A stretch of 61,200 bases of DNA from a virus (IMGVR_UViG_3300046744_000205:1-61200), one strand, 5' to 3'; shown: positions 42,205 to 52,077, counted from the stretch's first letter. Notes: generated by a model from the sequence alone, not told the origin. Translations and numbers: made by a program.

Positions 42205-42534
42205 TTACGAAGAGTATTCAACTTCAATTTGAGCTACTCCTGTAATAGCATACTTAGGGCTAAGCGTGTAGTAAGGATTAGTCCAACTTGTCTGTAAAGC
42301 TGATTCAATAGCATCTACGATACTGTTTAACTGCTCTTTAGTTTTAGCCGCATCTGCTGCTGTTGTAGCTGTAATCTCAAATCCTAAGACTTCAGAAGCT
42401 CCGGTGGCTTTGTGACCTACTATACCGTAAAGAATTTTAACCTTAGTGTTTGCTCCTACTTCTACTCCAAGAATGTTCTTAATTGGAATTAAGTGAAAAG
42501 CATCACTTAGACTGATTTTTAGAAATTTTTCCAT
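42205..42534 (-). CDS. Small virion protein, 109 aa
   Basis: Starts MEKFLKISLSDAFHLIPIKN and contains Thr/Ala-rich segments; ends TGVAQIEVEYSS. The ATG at 42534 is preferred because a longer start would overlap the TATATTTG box upstream. It has its own promoter and terminator, like a strongly expressed decoration or capsid-vertex protein. Confidence 0.65.
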   Translation of the reverse strand: MEKFLKISLSDAFHLIPIKNILGVEVGANTKVKILYGIVGHKATGASEVLGFEITATTAADAAKTKEQLNSIVDAIESALQTSWTNPYYTLSPKYAITGVAQIEVEYSS

Positions 42535-42590
42535 AATAATAAATAATTTGTTAGTTAAAAACATCATCTTCGTGATGATGACTGTACTGC

Positions 42591-42598
42591 AAATATAA
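42591..42598 (-). promoter_or_regulatory. -7 box TATATTTG upstream of the 109-aa gene
   Basis: CAAATATA on the plus strand near 42590-42597 gives TATATTTG on the minus strand, about 55 nt before the ATG at 42534. No TTTG at -33; the preceding terminator occupies that place. Confidence 0.45.
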
Positions 42599-42601
42599 GT
42601 C

Positions 42602-42633
42602 AAAAAAAATACCCATATTTTTCAATATGGGTA
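42602..42633 (-). terminator. Intrinsic terminator after the 249-aa gene
   Basis: TACCCATATT/AATATGGGTA stem with a TTTC-type loop, followed by a T run on the minus strand (A run 42602-42609). It ends the 42657-43406 gene. Confidence 0.8.
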
Positions 42634-42656
42634 TCTTTAATTTATTCAAATGCTGA

Positions 42657-43406
42657 TTATACTTCTATAAGATTTTCAAGCATTTTTAGTGAGTCAATTC
42701 CTTCATCACTCTGCAAGTATGATGTTGCTAAATACAATGGGTCTTCATTGAATGGAACAACAAGCATTCTTGTTTTGTTAAATGGCGTATTAAACCATAT
42801 TTCCTTATTATTTCTTCTAAAGGTTAATAACCCTTTATCAAAGAACAGTTGTACTGTACCTTGAACCTTCATTGTTGGGTCATTAATAGCATCTAAAAAG
42901 TCACTTGGATTGCTTTTAGCAAATATTAATATATCTCTTTTTAGTTCAGCAGTAGATATATTCGATGTATCTCTACCAAACAATACACGAGATATTGTTT
43001 CTATTTGTTCTATAGATAATTTACTTGCCTCAACAAGTGCATCTACTTCAAGGTTTAATATTTCAACCTCTTCTTTTGCATCCTTAGCATCATCAACCTC
43101 TACAAATCTTTTTCCATTCATAGGATGGTAATGTAAAAATTCTTGAAGCACAGGATTATTTGCAGGAACGTAAAGCATACCATCTTCAAAAACAATTGGC
43201 TCTAAAATAAGATTACCATCTTGCTCATCCTCGAATGGGGACTTTTGGTTTCTAGCATATCTAAGTGGTCTGTTTTCATTTTTTTCTTCATCGAAGTAAA
43301 GTAATGAATAGCTCCTAGAACTTTTCGTTGGTATCATAAACGATAAGGGAGCTTTGTCTGATGTTAATTTGTAGGTTTTAGCTACAGATATTTTTTTATT
43401 TTTCAT
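42657..43406 (-). CDS. Capsid-associated structural protein, 249 aa
   Basis: Starts MKNKKISVAKTYKLTSDKAP, then SRSYSLLYFDEEKNENRPLR, YARNQKSPFEDEQDGNLILE and YHPMNGKRFVEVDDA. This block resembles proteins directly downstream of the major capsid gene in crAss-like and other marine phages; likely an auxiliary capsid protein. It has a terminator on both sides, so it is probably a separate unit. Confidence 0.65.
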   Translation of the reverse strand: MKNKKISVAKTYKLTSDKAPLSFMIPTKSSRSYSLLYFDEEKNENRPLRYARNQKSPFEDEQDGNLILEPIVFEDGMLYVPANNPVLQEFLHYHPMNGKRFVEVDDAKDAKEEVEILNLEVDALVEASKLSIEQIETISRVLFGRDTSNISTAELKRDILIFAKSNPSDFLDAINDPTMKVQGTVQLFFDKGLLTFRRNNKEIWFNTPFNKTRMLVVPFNEDPLYLATSYLQSDEGIDSLKMLENLIEV

Positions 43407-43425
43407 TTGATTTAATTTATAATTT

Positions 43426-43457
43426 TTAAAAAAAAGGGGTGATATTTCACACCCCTT
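43426..43457 (-). terminator. Intrinsic terminator after the major capsid gene
   Basis: AAGGGGTG/CACCCCTT stem (43434-43457) with an 8-nt loop and a T run on the minus strand (A run 43426-43435). It lies 16 nt downstream of the capsid stop at 43474. Confidence 0.85.
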
Positions 43458-43473
43458 GTAATGTTAGTTATTC

Positions 43474-44928
43474 TTAATCTTTAAAGATAAAGAAGTTGTT
43501 TGCACCCATAGTACATACAGCTCTCTCAGAAAGGAAGTGTACTTCCATTGCATCAAGGTCGCTATTCATTGCACCACCTGCTGAACCTGTAATCCACGTT
43601 TTGTAACGTCTATCTTCAGTTTCTGAAGCTCTATAACGAACGTGTAAGAAAGGTCGCTTAGCATTCTTTCCAAGAACTTGGTCGTAAACAGTAGTAGAAC
43701 CCGCAGGTACTAATAATCCGTTAACTGCACCTGCTCCTGTAAGACCACCACGCATAGTTGGGTCGTTTAGGTATTTCCAATCAGTTTTGTAGAAATCGTA
43801 ACCTCTACGGAATCCTGTGAAACCTAAATTTAGAGCCATATCCTTATCGTTGTCAAATAGTCCGTAAGACGTACCACCTGCACCGTAAGAATTTTGAGCT
43901 GCTAACATATCATCAATATCAAAACCGAACTCTCTGTTCAAGAATATAACATTCTCTTCTATTGAACCCTGCTTATCTAATCGTCTAATGATGTTGTCAA
44001 AGTCAGCTAATGCCGCAGGATTACCACCTGCCCATACGTTCCCTCGGTCTTCTACTGTGTAGAAAATACCTTCAGTTCCTTTGAAACCTGCTGCAACTGC
44101 ACCTGAACCTGCTACTGCCGGCTCAGCTTCAATCATTGCTGTCTCTAGGTAGTCATCAAAACGTAAACGAGTTTCGTGCTCTGATTTTAAGTACCATAGG
44201 TATCCTGTAGCACCGTTTTCAGTAGTTACTTCTACCCATCCGATTTGAGCCATATCAGAACCTGATACTGCATACTTATCTTTAAGGATAATTGGAGAAC
44301 ATTCAAAGATGTCATCATCTGCTTCCAAAGAACCATCCATTCCGGATTGTCCTTTTTTAAACTCAGAACCGTAGATAAACATACTATATTTGTCTCCTGA
44401 TGCTTTAGTCATACCTAATGCTTCGTAAAAAGCAACTTTAAATTGACCATTTGATAAACTTGCTGCTGCATCAGGACCTACATTTGTAACAATACCTTTA
44501 TTAGTGGTAGCTGTAGCTGAAGAACCTGTATTTGGTGTAAGCATAACTGTTTGACCTACTCTAATAGCTATAGAACCTGCTGTTAATCCTATTGTAGCAC
44601 GGTTAGGTACTAATGCATCATTAACAGTAAATACTGCTGTATCTGAATTAGCTAATGCTCCTGATGTAGTACAGTCTACATATTTAGTGTGTAGTCTTCC
44701 TTGCTCAGCCCATTTAATAAGGTCAGAGTTAGAAGGCATTTCTGCTCCTACCATTCTAAGGAATGAGGAGATTGTACGATTACCATATCTTTCAAATTCT
44801 TTCTCATAAGTATCAGGTAGATACTGATTCAAGAAATCAAAGTTGGTAATATAATTTGTTGCGAGTGGGACTTGCTGTGCACTTGGCTGCAAATCAAACC
44901 CGGGGGTTGTTTGGACACTTCCTGCCAT
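43474..44928 (-). CDS. Major capsid protein, 484 aa
   Basis: Starts MAGSVQTTPGFDLQPSAQQV, then ATNYITNFDFLNQYLPDTYE and FERYGNRTISSFLRMVGAEM. It is one of the most conserved marine-phage structural proteins, with Gly-rich loops (SYGAGGTSYGLFDNDKDM). Length and neighbours (scaffold-like protein and portal upstream) fit an HK97-fold capsid. It is followed by a strong terminator, which would give an abundant monocistronic message. Confidence 0.85.
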   Translation of the reverse strand: MAGSVQTTPGFDLQPSAQQVPLATNYITNFDFLNQYLPDTYEKEFERYGNRTISSFLRMVGAEMPSNSDLIKWAEQGRLHTKYVDCTTSGALANSDTAVFTVNDALVPNRATIGLTAGSIAIRVGQTVMLTPNTGSSATATTNKGIVTNVGPDAAASLSNGQFKVAFYEALGMTKASGDKYSMFIYGSEFKKGQSGMDGSLEADDDIFECSPIILKDKYAVSGSDMAQIGWVEVTTENGATGYLWYLKSEHETRLRFDDYLETAMIEAEPAVAGSGAVAAGFKGTEGIFYTVEDRGNVWAGGNPAALADFDNIIRRLDKQGSIEENVIFLNREFGFDIDDMLAAQNSYGAGGTSYGLFDNDKDMALNLGFTGFRRGYDFYKTDWKYLNDPTMRGGLTGAGAVNGLLVPAGSTTVYDQVLGKNAKRPFLHVRYRASETEDRRYKTWITGSAGGAMNSDLDAMEVHFLSERAVCTMGANNFFIFKD

Positions 44929-44955
44929 AATTTTTCTTTTTTTTAATTTTTAAAC

Positions 44956-46050
44956 TTATTTTTTACTTCTAATTTTTAAACCTCTACCCGAGTCGCTGCC
45001 GAGAGATTTAATTTGCATCCCGCCTTTAGAAGTCACTTCAGGTGTTTTGCGTTCAGACATATTAATGTTTTTCGTCTTACGCATCACATCGTCAGTTGCC
45101 TCTGCTTTACCTTGTTCGTAAAAGAACTTGGCAAACTTTTCAGGATTCATTGCAATAGACAAAGCCTTGTGGTATCCTACTGCATCTTCAACAAGTCCAT
45201 CTTCATTCAAAAACTTTTTTAAAAAAGTTGATGTGTCAGATTGAGCTTTCTTTAGTTCAGTAGCGTCACCCGGAGAATAAGTTACTTTTTTATCGTCAAG
45301 CGTGAACTCAAAACCTTTGAACTCACTTCCGAATACATCATTAGTTTTTTTAATAAACCAATCATGCTTTCTTCGTAACTCTTCTTCGTAAGTCTTTGAT
45401 GACTCTATATATTGTTTATATGCCTCAAGATCTTTTGAATCGCTTTCAGAAATAGAACTCCCACTTGACTCAAGGGGAACTCTGTACTTTTCCTTCTGCT
45501 CATTAAAATACTTCTTGGCTTTAGCAATAGTCTTTTTCCTTGCTATTTTGATTTTCTTAATGTCAGCATCATCATCTAGATCCTCATCATATGAGTACTC
45601 ATCCATTAACATATCAATGTCTTCTGAGTCTAGACCTTCTTCAGTTGCACTAAGATATTCTCGTAGCAATGTGTCAGGGGTCAATTCATCAAAGTCTTTG
45701 TTTAATCTAACATAGTCATCGATTCCTCTTCCTGTTTCTTTTTTGTACTTGTAATAAGCTGCAACATCTTCAGGCATCTCTTCAGATTCCTGAGCTGCTG
45801 TAAGCTCATCAAGAGAATTTATTTCTCTTCCGTACTTATTCTTAATAAATGAAAGAACACTTTCCTCGTTTAACTCTGAGGGTTGAGTTGTATCTTCTTC
45901 CTTGGTTTCTTCTTGAGCAACAATCTCAGTTGTTTCTTCAGTTTCGACCTCTTCATTTAACTTTTCTTCGTGCTTTTCGAGTAACTCCTGTTCAACTTGT
46001 TGTACAGACTTTTCCTCAGCAACACCTACTTCTTTTACTTTAATTTCCAT
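44956..46050 (-). CDS. Scaffold-like or head protein, 364 aa
   Basis: Starts MEIKVKEVGVAEEKSVQQVE. The protein is acidic and coiled-coil-rich (ELLEKHEEKLNEEVETEETT), and the C-terminus is basic (MQIKSLGSDSGRGLKIRSKK). The charge asymmetry and position between portal and major capsid are typical of phage scaffold proteins. No protease domain seen. Confidence 0.75.
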   Translation of the reverse strand: MEIKVKEVGVAEEKSVQQVEQELLEKHEEKLNEEVETEETTEIVAQEETKEEDTTQPSELNEESVLSFIKNKYGREINSLDELTAAQESEEMPEDVAAYYKYKKETGRGIDDYVRLNKDFDELTPDTLLREYLSATEEGLDSEDIDMLMDEYSYDEDLDDDADIKKIKIARKKTIAKAKKYFNEQKEKYRVPLESSGSSISESDSKDLEAYKQYIESSKTYEEELRRKHDWFIKKTNDVFGSEFKGFEFTLDDKKVTYSPGDATELKKAQSDTSTFLKKFLNEDGLVEDAVGYHKALSIAMNPEKFAKFFYEQGKAEATDDVMRKTKNINMSERKTPEVTSKGGMQIKSLGSDSGRGLKIRSKK

Positions 46051-46095
46051 TTGATTTGATTTTATGCAAAATTAAACAAAAAATAATTATGTTTT

Positions 46096-48531
46096 TTACC
46101 TAGGATCAAACTCAGCTAGGTCAAACCCATCTAGACTATCCTCGTTAGATTCAAAGTTCATAGGTGGTAAATTATTCTTTCTTTGATTTATTAATTTTGA
46201 TTGCTCAGTATTTTGTTGGCTAATCCTATCTGACTTAGCTTTTTCTCTATTATCTTCTCTACTTTGAAGCTGTTGTGATTCCATACCTCTAATCTGCATA
46301 TTTAAGCTAAACTCTTTATCCATTAATTGAGATTTAAGCATTGCTTCATTTTTCATCTTTTCAATATCAAATGCTATTTCTGCTTGCTTAATCTGCATTG
46401 TAGATTGCGTTTCTGCTTGAAGTTTCTGCATAGATGCTTGAGCAGCCATCTGCTGAGATTGCATTTGCTGCTGAGCCTGAATAGCCTGAGCCTGCATCTT
46501 CATTTTTTCCTCTCTCTCTTGTTTAGCCTTACGTTTTACTTTTAGTAACTGATTAGCTAACTTAATATTTCTAATCTCACGAATATCAATTGCATCTTCA
46601 AGATCTATACCTCCTTTTGACAATGCCACCTGAATGTTTTGTTCAAGCATTGCTTTTTGCTCCTCGTCAGGAGAAACCTCAATAAAAATGCCAAAGTCAT
46701 ATAAATATAAATCATTTATATCATTTAATATGGCTACATTGTATTTACCTATTTTATTAATGAACTCATCTTTAAAATCAGAATACTGCAATACATCACT
46801 AACTCTATAGGATAAACTTTCAGATAATGATCTATACATATAAAGACTTCCATCTAGTATGTGTCTAGTTGCTGTATTTGAATTAGCTGCTGCTAGTTTC
46901 TGTAATCCAACCAAAGAATCAGGATCAGGCATACTGCCATCTCTAGCTTCATTTAGTCCCGTTACATTTCTAATTTGGTTTAGATAATGATTATAATTAC
47001 CTATAAGCATTTGAGTTTTAGATGCACCTGAGTTAGATGTTAGCTGCTGTATTGGTACTCTTGCGTTGTTAAATTCACCATCGCCTGTATAGCTTCTACC
47101 AATAACACTACCTGTTTGGAAATATAGTCTTAATGCATCTTCAGGGTTGTATGCTGCTCCTGTACCTAAGTCTACTTCATTCAATCCATCAGCATCAATA
47201 AACACACCATCAGGTACAACCTTAGCAATAACTTGCTGTAGTTTTAAATGAGTAATCTGAATCAAATCAGCAAATGGTATCATACGTCTAACTAAAGACT
47301 CAATAACACCTTTATACATTCTTGGTGCTGTAGCAACGTAGTTAGGAAGTGCGTGCTGTGTAGCAGACTTTGGTCTCACCATATTCTCAGCCATTTCCCA
47401 TTTAAGCATTATGTTAGTACCCATAACCATAACACCGTTATACCACACATCAATGGTCTTTTCTACTTTTTCAAATGACCCTTCCTCCATCATCTCTTCG
47501 GGTGGATTGAATTGGTCATCTTTTTCTACCATTGATATAGCTCCACTATCTTTTATCTTTTTCTTATATACAACCTTTTTAGTTGTCTTATAATTAAAGT
47601 ACATTAAAGTGGTAGTGTCTCTATAAAATATATCATTATCATAATACTGAGCTACGTTGTAGTAATCATACCAAGACTGCCCATATTTAGATATTTCTTC
47701 TAAGTCTGCATTTGTTAATGTAGGATCTATTTTCTTTAGCTCAATAATAGGAACTGTTTTAATTTCACCCCAATAGAAACAATCTTTAAAGTTAGGGTCT
47801 TCGGTGTAGCTATACACAATATTAGCAGGGTCTACATATTCAACCTTTACGCCTGCCCCCGGCAAAAACTCTGTCTTAGCTACACCAATTCCTAATACAG
47901 TTAAGTCATAATCAATTCTCTTACGAATATCCTCGTAATGATTTTCGTCGAACATTGTTTCAATAGCAGTCTCCTCTGCTATTTCAATCGCAGGCTTGTA
48001 ATTAAGCTGCATATACAATGATAATTCTTCGTCAGAACTAGGCATTTCTTGAGGACTCATACTAAATGGATTTATCCCTGTTTGTTCTTGTATATTTTCT
48101 AATATAGGTTTTGCCGCAATTTCTCCTTCAAGCAATTGTTGAAACCTACTTCTTCTTGACTGAGATAAAGCATCTTGAGAATATGCCTTAACTTTAAATA
48201 GTCTATCAGACATACCGTTAACAACGATGTCTACGAACTTTGGTAATATAGGGACAGGTGTCCAATCTAGGTTTAAGTATGATAAGTCACCATCTACGGC
48301 TAACTCATTTTTATATTTTCCTACAGATTGCTCACCTCGAGCATATAGTCTTAGTCTGTGAAAATCTCCCCATTGGCTATAAAATCTACATTGTCTCCCA
48401 TCTTTCTTGAACCATTCATATTGAATTGCTTGTCCAATCTGCAAACCAAATTCATCAGTAGCTTTCTCGGCATCTGATACAAATTGACTAGGGAATCCTG
48501 TAGATGATATGTTTATTTTAACATCGTTCAT
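46096..48531 (-). CDS. Portal protein, 811 aa
   Basis: The N-terminal region LQIGQAIQYEWFKKDGRQCR, FYSQWGDFHRLRLYARGEQS, NLDWTPVPILPKFVDIVVNG matches crAss-like portal sequences as I know them. The C-terminal ~120 residues are a Gln/Met-rich coiled coil. The dodecameric ring forms the DNA entry. It overlaps the terminase gene by ATGA. Confidence rests on sequence recognition and order. Confidence 0.85.
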   Translation of the reverse strand: MNDVKINISSTGFPSQFVSDAEKATDEFGLQIGQAIQYEWFKKDGRQCRFYSQWGDFHRLRLYARGEQSVGKYKNELAVDGDLSYLNLDWTPVPILPKFVDIVVNGMSDRLFKVKAYSQDALSQSRRSRFQQLLEGEIAAKPILENIQEQTGINPFSMSPQEMPSSDEELSLYMQLNYKPAIEIAEETAIETMFDENHYEDIRKRIDYDLTVLGIGVAKTEFLPGAGVKVEYVDPANIVYSYTEDPNFKDCFYWGEIKTVPIIELKKIDPTLTNADLEEISKYGQSWYDYYNVAQYYDNDIFYRDTTTLMYFNYKTTKKVVYKKKIKDSGAISMVEKDDQFNPPEEMMEEGSFEKVEKTIDVWYNGVMVMGTNIMLKWEMAENMVRPKSATQHALPNYVATAPRMYKGVIESLVRRMIPFADLIQITHLKLQQVIAKVVPDGVFIDADGLNEVDLGTGAAYNPEDALRLYFQTGSVIGRSYTGDGEFNNARVPIQQLTSNSGASKTQMLIGNYNHYLNQIRNVTGLNEARDGSMPDPDSLVGLQKLAAANSNTATRHILDGSLYMYRSLSESLSYRVSDVLQYSDFKDEFINKIGKYNVAILNDINDLYLYDFGIFIEVSPDEEQKAMLEQNIQVALSKGGIDLEDAIDIREIRNIKLANQLLKVKRKAKQEREEKMKMQAQAIQAQQQMQSQQMAAQASMQKLQAETQSTMQIKQAEIAFDIEKMKNEAMLKSQLMDKEFSLNMQIRGMESQQLQSREDNREKAKSDRISQQNTEQSKLINQRKNNLPPMNFESNEDSLDGFDLAEFDPR

Positions 48532-50774
48532 CTAATAATTTCGCTAATATTTCCTTTATTGCTATACTTTGCAAAGTTAATCTTTATTTTTGATTGTTTT
48601 TTCTCCGACACGTATAGATGCTTTTGTGTAGCCATAATTGCTAACCCTGAACTTATAGAAGCATCAAACTTTGTTCTGTTATTTATATCGAACTTAGCCC
48701 AATCCTCAAGCGTTCTAGTAAATGGCATAGATCCTATGTCTTCCGAGTCTCTATATGTACCTTCTACATCAAACCCTACATACTTTTCTATATATGACTC
48801 AATAGCTGCTGCGTGTGCCTGCTTAACATCCTCGCTACTGTTAGGTATACCACCTAATTCTTTTTCTGTTTTTGATAACTTATTGTATGATTTGTCAGGT
48901 CTGTTTGTACAGAATCCTCTGTATCCCCTGTTCTTAAAATGATACAGTAACCTTGGCTTATTGTTCTCTATAAGTATTGGCATTCCATAAAATACGCAAG
49001 CCATCAATACCTCTTCAAAAAATATCTCTGCTGTCTGTGGTCTAGCTACATATTCCAAAAAAAACTCATTACTTGGTGCTTCATCCATATTAAATGTAGT
49101 TACCCCGTGCAATGCTCCATTAGAGCCACCACCACCTACTGTGCCCGATATGTCATATGAGTCACAACCAAACGCACCTATGTGTTCATTCCCGGGATAC
49201 TTAATTCCGTTTCTATCAACCACCCTATTCTGTAAGTTCTTATTAGGTGTCCAACTTACATTGAACCTACCACGCTTATCCGGACTAAACACAACCTCAC
49301 TATCCTTAACACCATTCTTCCAATGAAAGCTACCTCGTGTTATATGATGCTCTTTTATTAATGCATCGTTATAATCTATCTGCTGATATATTTTAGTTAA
49401 GTTAAATATGGATTGCTTACTTTCATCCCTAAATGCGTGTGACTCTGTTCGTGGAAACTGACGATAAAATTCGTTGAGTGCATCTGCATCGTTTTTTAAT
49501 GACGATACTTCATTCTCCCAATAGTCTATAGCACCCTGAAATATCATCTCATTATCTACACCTAGCACAGACTTAGCAGGTTTCCTAAATACAGGCATCC
49601 CAAACCTATCTATGAATCCTTCCATATTCCACTCCATTGGGATGAAAAGTGAATACATACCACTTTTAGTCTGACCGTTTGAATTACGATTTAAAACATT
49701 AGAGTCATTATATAGCTTTTTAAAATTATCACCACCCTTGTTAAGTGCATTAGATGTAGAACCCATCATACACTTACCTATAATCTTACTACCTAGTCGC
49801 AAACAGGTTTTAGTTACTCGCCAATTGTTTAAAATATTATTTGGCTTTATCCACTTACCACTCTCATCGTGTACTAGCAATAATAACTTCTCACCATCAT
49901 AGCTGTTATCATCTGTATTTTTCCAATCTATTGTGGTATCCAACCCAAACAACTCATCATCGCTTGTGTCGTACATATTCTTCTTGGTAATCTTAGCTGC
50001 CGGTATACGAAATGCAAGCTCTGTCTTCGGCTTGTCCATACCATCCATAATCGGTTTAAAAAAGAAAGGTAGCCTACTATTTATAGGCACAACCTTATCA
50101 GTAAACATCTTCTTAGCATCTGAACCTGTCTTTGATAATATACCAACCCTTGAATCTTTTGCAAGCGTTCCTGTATTAACACACTCAGAAGAACTCATAA
50201 ACGAGAACCCCGAACGTCTTATCTTAAGATATGTCATACCGAAACTTCTTTTGTCAGCTTTACAAGCCTCCCAAAATATATAGAGTATACGATTTGCTTC
50301 ACGATAGTCCGGATACCCAACATCAATAGATGTCCATTGCAGGTACATATAATGTGCTCCTGTCATATATGTAGGCACGCCATTGTTCATAAACCAATGC
50401 CCATACTCTCGTGAATCAAATTCAGATTCAATATAATCAACCCACCTATCTTTAAACTCAGATGGCTTATCATTCCATTGGAATATAGATTGAATCTTCT
50501 GTAAGTCTTTTGGTATTTCTTCTCTCTGCCAATACTGCTCCTCTTTCTTACCACTTCTTTTGTACACCTTATTAGGTAATAGTGGTAATGCTATAGGCAA
50601 TCCCTGTATAGACACTACTTCACCTATCTCACCGGTCTTAGATATGATAACCATATCATACTTTTCGTCATATCCATACTTCCACGTTTTTGCCTTGTTT
50701 TTATTTTTTAAGACACTCTTTGGGACGTAATCTTCTAGTGTGACGTATAAGTTATTTTGACCTTCGTTCTGCAA
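48528..50774 (-). CDS. terL: Large terminase subunit, 748 aa
   Basis: The N-terminal ATPase has a divergent Walker A at about 186-193 (IRRSGFSF), preceded by YMTGAHYMYLQWTSID (~136-150), and a Walker B LLLLVHDESGK (DE at ~303). The C-terminal nuclease domain begins near HIGAFGCDSYDISG (~535). The divergent Walker A is seen in other crAss-like TerL proteins. It pumps DNA into the capsid and cuts concatemers. Overlaps both portal and small subunit. Confidence 0.9.
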   Translation of the reverse strand: MQNEGQNNLYVTLEDYVPKSVLKNKNKAKTWKYGYDEKYDMVIISKTGEIGEVVSIQGLPIALPLLPNKVYKRSGKKEEQYWQREEIPKDLQKIQSIFQWNDKPSEFKDRWVDYIESEFDSREYGHWFMNNGVPTYMTGAHYMYLQWTSIDVGYPDYREANRILYIFWEACKADKRSFGMTYLKIRRSGFSFMSSSECVNTGTLAKDSRVGILSKTGSDAKKMFTDKVVPINSRLPFFFKPIMDGMDKPKTELAFRIPAAKITKKNMYDTSDDELFGLDTTIDWKNTDDNSYDGEKLLLLVHDESGKWIKPNNILNNWRVTKTCLRLGSKIIGKCMMGSTSNALNKGGDNFKKLYNDSNVLNRNSNGQTKSGMYSLFIPMEWNMEGFIDRFGMPVFRKPAKSVLGVDNEMIFQGAIDYWENEVSSLKNDADALNEFYRQFPRTESHAFRDESKQSIFNLTKIYQQIDYNDALIKEHHITRGSFHWKNGVKDSEVVFSPDKRGRFNVSWTPNKNLQNRVVDRNGIKYPGNEHIGAFGCDSYDISGTVGGGGSNGALHGVTTFNMDEAPSNEFFLEYVARPQTAEIFFEEVLMACVFYGMPILIENNKPRLLYHFKNRGYRGFCTNRPDKSYNKLSKTEKELGGIPNSSEDVKQAHAAAIESYIEKYVGFDVEGTYRDSEDIGSMPFTRTLEDWAKFDINNRTKFDASISSGLAIMATQKHLYVSEKKQSKIKINFAKYSNKGNISEIIR

Positions 50775-51033
50775 ATCCTTGTTTTGTATCTATCTTACTT
50801 TTACCTTTTTCAGCAGACTCTAACGCCTCCCTTTCAAGTTCTATCCTATTTAATATCTCAAACGCATCAAATATTGCTAACTTCTTTGTAGCTGCTGCAT
50901 TCTTTAGTTTATCGGCAGCAAGATCATCTTCCGGGTCGTGCTTTATAATATCTTCCTTAGCAACCTTTATTAACTGCTCAACAGCTCTATGACCTGCCTG
51001 TATTATTTTTTTCTTTGTTTCCTTTACGTTCAT
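50752..51033 (-). CDS. Probable small terminase subunit, 93 aa
   Basis: Starts MNVKETKKKIIQAGHRAVEQ, with a Lys/Ala-rich helical middle and a coiled coil. It overlaps the large terminase by 23 nt, the usual place for the small DNA-recognition subunit. Sequence alone is not diagnostic. Confidence 0.6.
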   Translation of the reverse strand: MNVKETKKKIIQAGHRAVEQLIKVAKEDIIKHDPEDDLAADKLKNAAATKKLAIFDAFEILNRIELEREALESAEKGKSKIDTKQGFAERRSK

Positions 51034-51593
51034 AGGCTCATTGTTATTTGATGGTCGTATACTCTATATAGCTTTTCATCATCAACCGTAAACTCATACT
51101 CGCTATCAGGAGTAAAGCTAATTCTATCCCCGGGCTTTAATCCCATAGATGTCAGATACTCGTTAGGATATTTCATTATACCTACTAACGGCTCTTCTAC
51201 ACTATTCTTATATATAACAGAATCCTCTTTTTTGATAGGCTCTACAAAACAATATCTATCGTGTGCGTTCCAACCCTTATCATTCTTATACATAAAGAAC
51301 TGTTCGTTGTCTACAAAAAATAGGTCATCCTTAAAAAAGCTCCTTCCGCTTTTTTGCCTACCTTTCATATCGTTATAAAACTTAAATACGTTGTGATGTA
51401 CGAGTAAGGTGTCTCCTACCTTGACTCCTCCTGTGTAGCCGATTGGAAGCTCGACAACCTCAGCATATCTGTTTGAAAACATATGGTCTTCTTCAGATGT
51501 ACTAACGACAAGCTCTAGTCCTGCTATCTCTCTTGTATTGTCGTATCGTCTTCCTTTTAATGGCTTTACTATAAAGTAAAACGGTGATTTCAT
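51030..51593 (-). CDS. Tandem Cpn10/GroES-like protein, 187 aa
   Basis: Two GroES-like segments are visible. The first has FYFIVKPLKGRRYDNTREIA, GVKVGDTLLVHHNVFKFYND and KDDLFFVDNEQFFMYK. The second has YCFVEPIKKED, GLKPGDRISFTPDSEYEF and YRVYDHQIT. I recognise this as a co-chaperonin-like protein in marine phages, possibly analogous to T4 gp31. Its place between virion and terminase genes suggests a role in capsid folding with the GroEL ring. ATGA overlap with the terminase small subunit. Confidence 0.7.
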   Translation of the reverse strand: MKSPFYFIVKPLKGRRYDNTREIAGLELVVSTSEEDHMFSNRYAEVVELPIGYTGGVKVGDTLLVHHNVFKFYNDMKGRQKSGRSFFKDDLFFVDNEQFFMYKNDKGWNAHDRYCFVEPIKKEDSVIYKNSVEEPLVGIMKYPNEYLTSMGLKPGDRISFTPDSEYEFTVDDEKLYRVYDHQITMSL

Positions 51594-51820
51594 TAAAAGT
51601 TTATGTTGTATTCAATAGATACGGGTACGGTTTCATTAAACTCTTTCCAAACAAATACTTCTTGCCCGGACTGTATCCATATCTCGATTGATTTTTTTTC
51701 TTTATTAAATTTAATTAAATGTATTGTATGACTATTATTCAGGACAGACTGACCTGTTATATAGTGCATAGCACCCGACTTATAGTCAGGACCAATAGAT
51801 ATCTTTCTAATAATGCCCAT
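51593..51820 (-). CDS. Conserved small protein, 75 aa
   Basis: Starts MGIIRKISIGPDYKSGAMHY, a recurrent opening in small marine-phage proteins, and ends with EFNETVPVSIEYNINF. TAATG overlap with the following gene fixes the ATG at 51820. Possible virion component. Function unknown. Confidence 0.7.
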   Translation of the reverse strand: MGIIRKISIGPDYKSGAMHYITGQSVLNNSHTIHLIKFNKEKKSIEIWIQSGQEVFVWKEFNETVPVSIEYNINF

Positions 51821-52077
51821 TAATAAACAACGCACACAACGCTAGAGCTTGTTCCGTCTCCTGCGTTTCTGTACATTCTACCTGTCGCTAGTCCTGCTGA
51901 TTTAGCAGCAGCATTAGTTGCGTATACAGGAAGGGTTACTGTTGATTGAGCTAATAATGCAAGTATAGAATCTACTGTGTAGTTCTTAGTTTTATTTGCA
52001 TCTTGTTCGTCAGAACCTATTAATATATCTGTTAGGTTAACTTGACCTGATATTGGGTATGTACTAATTATCGCCAT
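51820..52077 (-). CDS. Short structural protein with fibre-type anchor, 85 aa
   Basis: Starts MAIISTYPISGQVNLTDILI, then GSDEQDANKTKNYTVDSILA. The block resembles the N-terminal module of the 709-aa fibre and the 154-aa protein, so it is likely virion-attached. Confidence 0.65.
   Translation of the reverse strand: MAIISTYPISGQVNLTDILIGSDEQDANKTKNYTVDSILALLAQSTVTLPVYATNAAAKSAGLATGRMYRNAGDGTSSSVVCVVY

Noticed and set aside
48528-50774. Terminase thought broken because of an atypical Walker A
   Set aside because: The frame is intact, Walker B and nuclease Asp are present, and related phages show similar divergent P-loops.
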